This document shows, in pieces, positions 9,201 to 15,697 of a DNA stretch of 37,272 nt. Below the pieces are notes generated by a model. The model ran no database searches. It was not told where the DNA came from and saw nothing but the letters and a program-made list of their open reading frames with translations. The DNA comes from JAUSIK01 sp964362915 (lineage in GTDB: Archaea; Nanobdellota; Nanobdellia; Pacearchaeales; GW2011-AR1): NCBI GenBank assembly GCA_964362915.1, contig CAYIGH010000006.1, positions 1 to 37,272 on the forward strand. Direction: 5' to 3'. Each line of letters starts with the position of its first letter. Position 1 is the first letter of the stretch. Made by a program: the position numbers and the translations under genes.

Positions 9201-10580
9201 ATCTTCTGTTGTATTTCTTTCATTATCACAAACGTAATCAAAAAGAGGCGGAGAATTTATATTCAAAACACTAAAATTAACTATCTGGCTCGTAGTTGCA
9301 TTTGGTATTCCAGAATCAGTTGCACTAAAGTTAATAATATAGCTCCCAACATCATTCCTTGTTGGAATAAAGCTTATATTAATTGCTGTATCATTTACAC
9401 TATAATGTGTAGAATTGAATAGGGTGCAATTAACATTCCCTCTATTGCTCCATTCAGCAGTAGCACAACTCAAAAACGTTATATTGAAAGAAAATGGAAT
9501 ATTATTCTCTTCGTCAATTGCTGCAATATTATATCTAAATAACTGCGACATATTAAAACTTTTATTTTCCAGATTAACAAATAAAGGAGGGTCATTTACA
9601 GCAGCTATATTTACTTCAAGCAAAGCAGAGGTAGTAGGGCTCTCTGTATCATGCACATTTAATTCTATCTTTTTCAAACCAGTATTGTCATTATTAGTAA
9701 CATTAACCTCTAAAATCCCTGTATTCGCATTGATGCTAAAATTCGTCAATGTAGTATTAGAAGAGGCAAAATATCCATAATTTAAAACATCATTTAAATC
9801 ATCGTCGCTTACATTGGCGCTGAAATTATAAGTGCATAATTGATCTTCTATACAACTAAGCGTATCCTTCACTCCATCACCATTAAAATCAATAAATCCT
9901 GAAGCAGTCTTTATAATATAAGGCGCAGTGTTAGTAACTATAAAAGAATTTTCAAGCAAAACATTTCCAAAACTACTAGTGCAAAGGGCCTCAAATTTGT
10001 GCGTGCCTTTATATAAAAAACTTCTATTTGAACTCCACAACAATGAAGAAGCACTATAATTCATATTTTCATATGTTCCATAGCCACTGCCAAAATCGTA
10101 TCGCACACTGCACAACCCATTACTATCATCAATTACATTTCCAGAAACATCTGTATAATTTGCAAAAAAGAAAATATTCCATAAAACAGAAGAAGGTTTA
10201 TTTTTCTGGGCACAATATTCATCACAATAACTGTATCTGTCAATATCTGGCTCATCTGTATCATCATAAATTGTAAGATTCGCATTTCCATTTGATCCAA
10301 AAGATGCTCCAGGAGGCGCAAATAACAATTCAAAAGGTAAAACCCTCTCAAAAATGTCTATTCCAGTATATCTAGAAATTGTAAAAATTAAAAGAATGCC
10401 AATTAACATAAAATATAAAATTACAAAATGACTGGAAATTAATATATTATCATTTACTCTACGTTTATGGGGAGATATTTTTACATATCTTTTTTTTATC
10501 TTCCCGCCTTCTCTATAAGATTCATAATAATAAGGTCCATATGTCTTGCCCTTAATCTTTATATATTTCTTATGCACCAT
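6288..10580 (-). CDS. Giant cadherin-like repeat surface protein (1430 aa)
   Basis: The protein opens with a short, probably cytoplasmic basic and Tyr-rich segment (KYIKIKGKTYGPYYYESYRE), then a membrane span at about 48-70, so the bulk is extracellular. Residues from about 230 to 1130 are repeated cadherin/dystroglycan-type Ig-like domains: recurring DVGxYxINxSATD-like ends, NDPP or NSPP linkers, and many N-x-S/T sequons. A conserved non-repeat region follows (GPVAAKKGDVITLPIGLVNE, an NPCBM/NEW3-like beta domain by appearance), then a helical pair containing two cysteines, a second membrane span at about 1389-1410 and a basic, Ala-rich cytoplasmic tail. Both termini are thus predicted inside. 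The likely role is adhesion or surface coat. AGAGG precedes the ATG. The N-terminal segment is shared with the 2630-aa protein. Confidence 0.85.
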   Translation of the reverse strand: MVHKKYIKIKGKTYGPYYYESYREGGKIKKRYVKISPHKRRVNDNILISSHFVILYFMLIGILLIFTISRYTGIDIFERVLPFELLFAPPGASFGSNGNANLTIYDDTDEPDIDRYSYCDEYCAQKNKPSSVLWNIFFFANYTDVSGNVIDDSNGLCSVRYDFGSGYGTYENMNYSASSLLWSSNRSFLYKGTHKFEALCTSSFGNVLLENSFIVTNTAPYIIKTASGFIDFNGDGVKDTLSCIEDQLCTYNFSANVSDDDLNDVLNYGYFASSNTTLTNFSINANTGILEVNVTNNDNTGLKKIELNVHDTESPTTSALLEVNIAAVNDPPLFVNLENKSFNMSQLFRYNIAAIDEENNIPFSFNITFLSCATAEWSNRGNVNCTLFNSTHYSVNDTAINISFIPTRNDVGSYIINFSATDSGIPNATTSQIVNFSVLNINSPPLFDYVCDNERNTTEDNVFSCYINATDIDEVNNLTFSSNVSWFLGSQTVSVNSSTNFKGFVLVGFTPSDINVGNWSINASVRDTGSPTMINSTEFYFFVDNINDSVFLDDINDITAFTSNNYSIHVNASDDDLLIPDKNIYREIIDFSSNLSWVNVSVYNVISNSNLTVGVIKFNPNDGGVGVHGVNITVRDVNNYSIDSDVFFITILGNDPPIWNPSTQTTQILIEDMPFYLNLSENVSDPDGDSINFSFASDTSFPSFSLNLTTGIIDFIPRDEDVGQHMLIINASDGKTPVPLTFNFSVYNINDAPLIERPLTGNGVTIDISNSNMNTTEDSNVDIFLFIQDNDFSIPSNQKSFYNEILSVSTIIQGRNNSLFSFSQVSFIAPNKTIFQATFTPRKLDVGIYNITINVTDANGDFNIMEFNLTIKAINHAPVLNNLTNQSSAINRNFYYDINASDIEDGYDNGGNLTFSYQFLFGDNLFNETNFNRTNGIINMTFNNSQAGRYNINISVNDSEGLMDSKDFWLFVYGLPSISSPDLGFVFNLTENNQSNLSFSASHLIEDNLTYEFFVNDRAKFNTTFYGNGTNISWQFIPDFIDETYGDFGNLTLIVSNPIYRELNVSGTWNANISHANAPIIFSGFIGDKQATFNQPIIINLSLYFSDIDHFDEHYNQSLNFSINSNTSVSMINHQISSDLILTLSASGIAKEILNISGSDFEGNVRLTNATSNNFEIVFLEPPTQVVETPRSTSTEIQEKPVLLKLILPGPVAAKKGDVITLPIGLVNEGNVLLKDINLTSLLALDGVIKEDAKVYFSKDFISELRPKESENLTLTIETGTIKLGLYEITINATVRTPKYVDWGKIYINIEEGETIVERLVFTEEFIAENPECAEITELVDESKRYVDIGDLIRAENKLEEAINACKLTISQQSFFSKGRLRIKFQDKIFIYLLITTILAIVLGIGYYVYRKAVIKRAAAEAQDINLGGK

Positions 10581-10607
10581 TCTACCTCTTTTTTAATGCT
10601 TAAAAGT

Positions 10608-10619
10608 GTAGAGTAAAAA
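10608..10619. repeat. 12-bp direct repeat, copy 1 (flanks RHH gene)
   Basis: GTAGAGTAAAAA occurs here and again at 10958-10969, bracketing the solitary ribbon-helix-helix gene. The pair looks like a target-site duplication made when that gene entered the junction between the 567-aa and 1430-aa genes. The bases on both sides differ between copies, so the repeat is exactly 12 bp. Confidence 0.6.
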
Positions 10620-10636
10620 CAAGTTTATAAATATTA

Positions 10637-10864
10637 TCATAAAAGAGAAAGTTTTATTAATTTAAACGCCTTCATTCTAACATCAAGATCCTCTATTCCT
10701 GCCTTTTCCCAAGCCTCAAGTTCTTCTTTCAAGCTTTCTTCTTCCACTATGCTATGAAGATAAAATCGTACAGCTCTTCGCACGAGCTCTTTTTGATCTA
10801 AGCCTGGCTCTCGAGATGCTTTTTCTATATTTTTTGATACGTCTTCAGATATTTCAATCTCCAT
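10637..10864 (-). CDS. Solitary ribbon-helix-helix antitoxin-like protein
   Basis: This 75-aa protein begins MEIEISEDVSKNIEKASREP and continues with DQKELVRRAVRFYLHS, the strand-helix-helix pattern of CopG/VapB-type DNA-binding antitoxins, then a charged helix (EEESLKEELEAWEKAG) typical of toxin-binding tails. No toxin gene follows: the next gene is the 1430-aa surface protein. It has its own TATA box about 25 nt upstream of the ATG and is bracketed by the 12-bp repeat GTAGAGTAAAAA. It may be an orphaned antitoxin or a small autonomous repressor. Its partner, if any, is not in the window. Confidence 0.7.
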   Translation of the reverse strand: MEIEISEDVSKNIEKASREPGLDQKELVRRAVRFYLHSIVEEESLKEELEAWEKAGIEDLDVRMKAFKLIKLSLL

Positions 10865-10885
10865 AACTGATGAAAAGAGTTTATC

Positions 10886-10893
10886 TTTATATA
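10886..10893 (-). promoter_or_regulatory. TATA box of the solitary RHH gene
   Basis: On the minus strand TATATAAA is centred about 25 nt upstream of the ATG at 10864. The gene therefore has its own leaderless promoter although it lies between same-strand surface genes. Confidence 0.6.
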
Positions 10894-10957
10894 CTTTCCG
10901 CTCACAATGTCATAAAAGGCAAGAAATAATAGTTCGCAACTTTGCATAGTCTCGGAC

Positions 10958-10969
10958 GTAGAGTAAAAA
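10958..10969. repeat. 12-bp direct repeat, copy 2 (flanks RHH gene)
   Basis: Second copy of GTAGAGTAAAAA, one base beyond the stop codon of the 567-aa gene. See copy 1 at 10608-10619. Confidence 0.6.
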
Positions 10970-10970
10970 A

Positions 10971-12674
10971 TCAATAGTATTCAGATTTTATTCTCTTTCT
11001 TGCTCTCCACATTCTTATTAATTGTATCAAAATTATTATTAATAAAATAATAATAAAAATTATTAAACTATATCCAATTCTCAATCTTTCTAAAATAGGA
11101 GGTTTCTGAGGGCATATTAAAGGACAGGGCCCTTCGCAATCTATGCCTCTTTCTCCCTGATTCCTTATGCCATCAGCACATGTTGGGCAGGCACCACACG
11201 GTCCGCCACAATCAACTAACAACTCGCATCCGCCATCATGGCAATTCTTAGCACTGTCATAACAGCTTGGGCTAGAAATAAACTGGCAATACGAAACCTC
11301 ATCAGGCTTATATGCGCTAGTATTGCATAAATTAACATCCAAACAATTTCTTATCTGAAATCCGCAATTATCACTAATAAAGGCGTCCTTACAGCTTTTA
11401 CTGATAATATTAAAATCCTCTTGGGATAATAAACCTTCTTTAAAAGAAAAATTAGTTTCCTGGCAAAGGCCCCAGTCTAAACAACCCCATTTCTCCTGAC
11501 ATCTAAAAAAACTCCCTCCGCCTCCACCACCAACAGAAACAGTTATTGGACAGGCAATAAAAGATACTTCAATATTCCATTTAACAGAACTATTTAATAA
11601 ACTATCTGTGACCTCTGCTTTGATACTATGATTTCCTGAACTGCCGCAAGGAAATGAGTATCTAAACTCGTCAAATAAATTCCCACTGGTATATTCCACA
11701 TTGGTATCATCCACATACCAATAAATATCAGGAATAGTGCCATCAGGATCTCTTGTCGTAAGATTAAAGTATAAACTAGCAGTAGCAGAAGCCTTAAAGC
11801 TTAAGTTTAAAGGGTAGTAGCTCGTTATATTTGGTGGTCTATTTGCATCAGTAATAGTTAAACTAAATGTATCGCATGCTTGTATTGGCCCGCCATCCTG
11901 CCCGCAATTATTGCTAATATTAACATGTGTATTCCCTATTCCTCTATCTTCAACACATAAACTAATATTATAGACACTTAGATTGTATATGCCAGCATTA
12001 ATCTCGCTAATGTTTGGTGTAAAAATCATAGTCCCGTTAGTGCTTACATTAAACAATCTGGGAGAATTATCTAAAAAAGTCAAGTTAAAATCAAAATTCA
12101 AAGAATTCTGATTTCCATCCTCAATATCACTAACTTGTGCTTGATGATAAAATGTGCTGTCATCTCCCTGCGTCCAAACAGTTTGAACACCTATATTAGA
12201 TAAATTAGGAGCATTATTTATTTCAATAACTGTAATATTAACTTGTTTCGTAGCAATAAGGCTCCCATCGCTGGCAGATAAAAGCTCTTGATAAATTCTA
12301 TATCCTAAATTAGTATCTACTCTGCTTTTATCTAAAATTCCTGAAAAAATATTAATCTGCGTCCTTACTTGTCCTGCACTAGTAATAGTAGGCGACACGA
12401 AAAAAGGAAAAGCAGGAGTTATCGCAATTCCTAAAGCATCTGCATCTAAATCAGTCGCATTAAAATACGCAGAAAGCGCATTATTCTCGCAAACAAGAAT
12501 CTCATTGCCTATGTCTGTAATAAAAGGGGCAAGATTAATTTTTATAGAAGCACTCACATTAAAAGGAGAAAATAAATCTTCTATAATTCCTGCATTTGCA
12601 AAACTAATAAAAAATAAATGCAAAACAAAAGACATAATTAAAAAACATGCTCCTTTCATCAAACCTCTTTTCAT
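10971..12674 (-). CDS. Cys-rich cadherin-like surface protein with C-terminal membrane anchor
   Basis: This 567-aa protein starts with a signal peptide (MKRGLMKGACFLIMSFVLHL, probable cleavage after FANA near residue 28). Ig/cadherin-like repeats with ATDLDADALG and SDIEDG motifs follow to about residue 370. Next come a Gly stretch (VGGGGGGSFF), a Cys-rich region with regularly spaced cysteines (CQEKWGCLDWGLCQ, CGGPCGACPTC, DCEGPCPLIC), and a C-terminal membrane span (about 535-555) ending in a basic tail. The Cys-rich part probably forms several disulfides outside the cell. Its own TATA box lies about 25 nt upstream. Confidence 0.85.
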   Translation of the reverse strand: MKRGLMKGACFLIMSFVLHLFFISFANAGIIEDLFSPFNVSASIKINLAPFITDIGNEILVCENNALSAYFNATDLDADALGIAITPAFPFFVSPTITSAGQVRTQINIFSGILDKSRVDTNLGYRIYQELLSASDGSLIATKQVNITVIEINNAPNLSNIGVQTVWTQGDDSTFYHQAQVSDIEDGNQNSLNFDFNLTFLDNSPRLFNVSTNGTMIFTPNISEINAGIYNLSVYNISLCVEDRGIGNTHVNISNNCGQDGGPIQACDTFSLTITDANRPPNITSYYPLNLSFKASATASLYFNLTTRDPDGTIPDIYWYVDDTNVEYTSGNLFDEFRYSFPCGSSGNHSIKAEVTDSLLNSSVKWNIEVSFIACPITVSVGGGGGGSFFRCQEKWGCLDWGLCQETNFSFKEGLLSQEDFNIISKSCKDAFISDNCGFQIRNCLDVNLCNTSAYKPDEVSYCQFISSPSCYDSAKNCHDGGCELLVDCGGPCGACPTCADGIRNQGERGIDCEGPCPLICPQKPPILERLRIGYSLIIFIIILLIIILIQLIRMWRARKRIKSEYY

Positions 12675-12694
12675 TAAATTAAAAACAGAATCAT

Positions 12695-12702
12695 ATATTT
12701 AA
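12695..12702 (-). promoter_or_regulatory. TATA box of the 567-aa surface gene
   Basis: On the minus strand TTAAATAT is centred about 25 nt upstream of the ATG at 12674. It lies just before the stop codon of the preceding 229-aa gene, so the 567-aa gene has its own promoter. Confidence 0.5.
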
Positions 12703-12705
12703 GGC

Positions 12706-13395
12706 TTATTGTTGATAACTGCTACTGCTGCTAATTTGCCCAATTTGACTTGTCTGAACTGCCTGCATCCTATTTTTCCTAAGAAGCAATATAATGACCA
12801 GCATCATAATAATTATACTGAATAAGAGTATTGTGATAATTACAAACCAAACAGTTTTGCCTTTAGTAGAAGGAGCTGATTTTTCTATAATTTCTTCAGG
12901 CTCGCCCTCTAAAGTTAAAGTAAAACTTCCCCTAGATTCCCCGTGCTTTTTGTCATCAACAATAATTACAGGAAAAGACTTGCCTATGTTTACTAAAAAT
13001 TGAATATTCCCCTCAGCTTCCTTCCCAGGCAATGGCTTAAACATAGCCGCCACCTTATATCTAGTTCCAATAGGAGTATCTTCAGGTATCTTTACCCTAA
13101 TAGGAACCTCTGCCTCTCTTCCAGCAAGAACCTCATAATTCTTAGATCCTTCAACTAATTCAGCAATCTCTCCGCCTTTAATAAGTTCTGATTTAATAAT
13201 AACATCGCTGTCTCCCTCAACAACATTCCTTAAAAGAAAAAAAGTATCCTTAATTTCTCCAGGCCTCATTCTCAAAGGATAATTCTCGCCGTATAAGGTT
13301 GCAACAGAAAATCCACTGGCTAAAGAGGAATTTAACAAAAACAAAATAAAAATCACGCCAAAACAAATAATATGTTTAAACAAACTATTTTTCAT
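12706..13395 (-). CDS. Single-pass exported beta-domain protein, paralogue of the next gene upstream
   Basis: This 229-aa protein has a signal peptide (about 1-28), one beta-sandwich-like domain (YPLRMRPGEIKDTFFLLRN, later VPIRVKIPEDTPIGTRYKV), a membrane span (about 183-205) and a short Ser/Gln-rich cytoplasmic tail. It is clearly related to the product at 13668-14231: both have an xLxPGxxxDxxFxxxN opening, an EGAEIV/GGEIAEL segment, PxDxPxGxxYxVxxMF, and the same membrane topology. They look like a tandem duplication separated by a 272-bp spacer with two hairpins. Such PGE/PGQ-type domains resemble archaeal Ig-like accessory domains on the outer membrane face. No enzymatic motif is visible. 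Confidence 0.75.
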   Translation of the reverse strand: MKNSLFKHIICFGVIFILFLLNSSLASGFSVATLYGENYPLRMRPGEIKDTFFLLRNVVEGDSDVIIKSELIKGGEIAELVEGSKNYEVLAGREAEVPIRVKIPEDTPIGTRYKVAAMFKPLPGKEAEGNIQFLVNIGKSFPVIIVDDKKHGESRGSFTLTLEGEPEEIIEKSAPSTKGKTVWFVIITILLFSIIIMMLVIILLLRKNRMQAVQTSQIGQISSSSSYQQ

Positions 13396-13416
13396 ATAAT
13401 AAAAAATGAATTCAAA

Positions 13417-13424
13417 TATTTAAA
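13417..13424 (-). promoter_or_regulatory. TATA box of the 229-aa gene
   Basis: On the minus strand TTTAAATA is centred about 25 nt upstream of the ATG at 13395, again implying a leaderless start. Confidence 0.5.
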
Positions 13425-13477
13425 TTCAACGTTTCTCCAGATTATAAATTCATTGAACTTTTACGATTATCTAAAGC

Positions 13478-13523
13478 TATAACAACAGACTGTATAAATT
13501 GAGCAAAGATGTCTGTTGTTATA
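13478..13523. repeat. Perfect 13-bp inverted repeat (hairpin 1)
   Basis: TATAACAACAGAC (13478-13490) pairs with GTCTGTTGTTATA (13511-13523) across a 20-nt loop. Together with hairpin 2 it fills much of the 272-bp spacer between the two paralogous genes. It could be a transcript end, a regulatory RNA element or the remnant of a small mobile element. No T-run follows on either strand. Confidence 0.6.
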
Positions 13524-13527
13524 TCGG

Positions 13528-13562
13528 GAGACATAAAAGCAATGTTCAATTATTTATGTCTC
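13528..13562. repeat. Perfect 10-bp inverted repeat (hairpin 2)
   Basis: GAGACATAAA (13528-13537) pairs with TTTATGTCTC (13553-13562) across a 15-nt loop, four bases from hairpin 1. See hairpin 1 for context. Confidence 0.55.
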
Positions 13563-13667
13563 ACGTTATATTTTCCAATTTGTAAATTGATCTTTCTGAC
13601 CTTGGTAAAGATAACAACCTTTAATACAAGTTTTATAATTCTCAAGTGATAAAAATTAACTATTGAT

Positions 13668-14231
13668 TTACTTCTTCTTTTTCAAAACAAACCATATAAT
13701 AATTACAATAATAATAACGCCCAAAACCCATAACCATACATTGGCTCCTACCTCTGTTTTCTCTTCTTGAGGTTGGGGCTGAGAAGAAACAACTGCTGGC
13801 GCCTGCCCAACAATAACATTAAATGAACGTGCAACATCTCCAGCAAAACTTACACTACCATCTCCCTCTCCTGCTGAAATAGTGCTAAACATAACTTTTA
13901 CAGTATAAACCTTCCCTAAAGGAGCGTCTGCAGGAATTCTGTATCTTACAGGAACTCCGAAAATGCTCACTCCAGGCACATTGAATGTGTCTCCCTTAGT
14001 AAATGAAACAATCTCAGCGCCCTCACTAATAACTCCTCGAACAGTAATCTCGCCCCCATTATTCATAATATCAAATGTTGCATCAAGAGTTTGCCCAGGA
14101 TACAAGCTGACATCTCCTGGCACTCCAACAGCAAAAGCACTAACAAAAGTGCTAAGTAGAATAATAAACAAACTAGTGACTCCTAAAATCATTCCTTTTC
14201 TATTATCAATTATTCTTTTGTTTCTTTTCAT
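13668..14231 (-). CDS. Single-pass exported beta-domain protein (187 aa, start revised)
   Basis: I place the start at the ATG at 14231 (MKRNKRIIDNRKGMILG), one base after the stop of the upstream 364-aa gene. The longer open frame back to 14312 overlaps that gene by 80 bases and would put a polar stretch before the signal segment. The protein has an N-terminal hydrophobic segment (GMILGVTSLFIILLSTFVSA), one beta domain with VSLYPGQTLDATFDIMNNGG and RIPADAPLGKVYTVKVMF, then a Pro/Gln linker, a C-terminal membrane span (VWLWVLGVIIIVIIIWFV) and a Lys4 tail. It is a paralogue of the 229-aa protein. It probably shares a transcript with the 364-aa gene. Function unknown beyond surface exposure. Confidence 0.75.
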   Translation of the reverse strand: MKRNKRIIDNRKGMILGVTSLFIILLSTFVSAFAVGVPGDVSLYPGQTLDATFDIMNNGGEITVRGVISEGAEIVSFTKGDTFNVPGVSIFGVPVRYRIPADAPLGKVYTVKVMFSTISAGEGDGSVSFAGDVARSFNVIVGQAPAVVSSQPQPQEEKTEVGANVWLWVLGVIIIVIIIWFVLKKKK

Positions 14232-14232
14232 A

Positions 14233-15327
14233 TTAACAAGCCCCTCCATAACAAAGTCTCCAATCTGCTGTCCCTGTTGTAGCATAAGTGCCTCCTTTTC
14301 TTGCTGCAGCATATGGAGAATCTAAAAGATTTAACCCTTCCGACAAGCTAGTCAAAGCAGGGAAAATACAGAATCTTATAAATGTTGACTGTATGGAAGG
14401 TCCGCCAAAATCTAATCCTATACCTGTCACATTTATTCCTGAATTTTCAGCAAATGTAGACGCAGGAGGATCACTGCATTCTGATCCTAGTGTGCCATAA
14501 GATCTAATCGTCCGAGCAGGAATATATTTATTACTGCTCAATGTATAAGTTGCTCCAGTCATATTATAAGCAGTTATATTAACTTTTCCTATATAACTAT
14601 TGCCATAGTTAATAAGACTAACATTATCAGAAGCTTTCTGGTCTGTACCACTTGGAGAGATTCCAATCCATGTAAGGTTGACAATATTATCAATAACAGA
14701 TGTTTCTATATAACTAAAGTTAAAAGTATTATTTCTCGCTATCTGGCTGGAACTAACATCTCTAATCGTTATTCCAATCGTCCATAGATTAGGATTTGCC
14801 GAAGATAAATTCCTATTGGGCTGGTACCAAAATTGCATTGAATTGCTTAAATTACAGAAATATAATCTTTCAGTAGCAGAATTGTTCAGCACAACACAAG
14901 TATCAGCAGATGCCGCAGAAGCTATATAACTTGTACTATCCGCTCTCAAACCCCCATAAGTAATATTAATATTAATATCAGATCCAACTCCCACAGTTGG
15001 CGAAGCGGGCAAATCATTGAAACCATTATCGTCATGAGCCAAAAATGTAACATAAACATTAGAAAGATTAAAAAGCGGACCTAATCCAGTAAGCGACACA
15101 AAATTGACAAAACTGCTTCCATAATCATCACTGACATTGAATACCCATGGAATAGTAGGAGCAACGCCTTGTATAGTAACAGTAGCATTAAAAGGAGCCA
15201 ATCCCGGCTCTTCTCCCCAGGCATGCCACCATGCGTGCTTAGCACTCACTAAAGAAACTGCTAAAGATAATACTAAAACAACGCTGAAAAATATAATCCC
15301 AACATACACCACTTTTTTATTCACCAT
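14233..15327 (-). CDS. Secreted/surface beta-rich protein (364 aa)
   Basis: The protein has an N-terminal signal segment (VVYVGIIFFSVVLVLSLAVS, cleavage probably after VSA near residue 29) and no C-terminal anchor. It is rich in Asn/Ser/Thr with many sequons and has scattered cysteines, some near the C-terminus (RLCYGGAC). Its C-terminal half, from about residue 235 (INYGNSYIGKVNITAYNM), resembles the C-terminal region of the 1826-aa protein (NNTGNDAIAQINVTARDL) and, more weakly, the 213-aa and 2630-aa proteins. That suggests a shared assembly or anchoring domain. It is followed after one base by the 187-aa gene. Confidence 0.75.
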   Translation of the reverse strand: MVNKKVVYVGIIFFSVVLVLSLAVSLVSAKHAWWHAWGEEPGLAPFNATVTIQGVAPTIPWVFNVSDDYGSSFVNFVSLTGLGPLFNLSNVYVTFLAHDDNGFNDLPASPTVGVGSDININITYGGLRADSTSYIASAASADTCVVLNNSATERLYFCNLSNSMQFWYQPNRNLSSANPNLWTIGITIRDVSSSQIARNNTFNFSYIETSVIDNIVNLTWIGISPSGTDQKASDNVSLINYGNSYIGKVNITAYNMTGATYTLSSNKYIPARTIRSYGTLGSECSDPPASTFAENSGINVTGIGLDFGGPSIQSTFIRFCIFPALTSLSEGLNLLDSPYAAARKGGTYATTGTADWRLCYGGAC

Positions 15328-15697
15328 CTTAACTCTTTTAATTTAATATATCTTAACCTTTTTAAATCTTTCTCAAAATTCTGATTTTAAAAATTAAGAA
15401 AATAACTCCTAAAAACAAATAAAAAATAATGAAAACAGAAAAACACCTTCGGAAAAATAAGTGAAACTCCTAATGGCAAGACCATGGAGCATCTGAAGAT
15501 TCTTTAATCCAACTTATCTCCTTTTCTTTATTTGCTCACTATATTTTCTAATTGTTTCTAAAGTTATTATCTATTCTAAACTATTTTTTTATTTTATATT
15601 TCTACTTAGGTTTTTATCATCCCTAAGGCGAGACCTTAGGGTATTACGACCAAATAAAATAAAAATCTCCGTCGGAAAGAGATAAATAAAAATATGA
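15328..15697. other. 370-bp spacer between surface genes
   Basis: No convincing gene. It holds the promoter of the 364-aa gene on its left side (minus-strand TTTAAAAAGG and TATATTAAAT at about 15340-15365), A/T-rich DNA, and a GC-rich hairpin at 15621-15641. A minus-strand frame at 15470-15520 encodes a short protein-like stretch with no start (EISWIKESSDAPWSCH then stop), which could be a gene relic but cannot be supported further. Confidence 0.5.
15621..15641. repeat. 8-bp perfect hairpin downstream of the 1826-aa gene
   Basis: CCCTAAGG and CCTTAGGG enclose the loop CGAGA, about 57 bases past the stop of the 1826-aa gene. It is GC-rich for its surroundings. It could protect or end the surface-gene mRNA, but no T-run follows it on the minus strand, so it is not a classical intrinsic terminator. 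Confidence 0.5.

Noticed and set aside
6418..10276. Plus-strand frames of 80-146 codons opposite the 1430-aa gene, and similar ones opposite the other giant genes
   Set aside because: They are shadows: no promoters, ribosome-binding sites or domains, and the minus-strand proteins have clear repeats and membrane segments.
14232..14312. Longer start for the 187-aa protein
   Set aside because: It would overlap the 364-aa gene by 80 bases and place a polar, Gln-rich stretch before the signal segment. The ATG at 14231 follows the upstream stop by one base.
15470..15520. Short protein-like stretch in the 370-bp spacer
   Set aside because: It has no start codon, only about 16 codons before the stop, and no recognised relative. 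It is too short to call a gene or pseudogene.
15621..15641. Hairpin as an intrinsic terminator
   Set aside because: On the minus strand the hairpin is followed by A-rich rather than T-rich sequence, so the classical form is not met.
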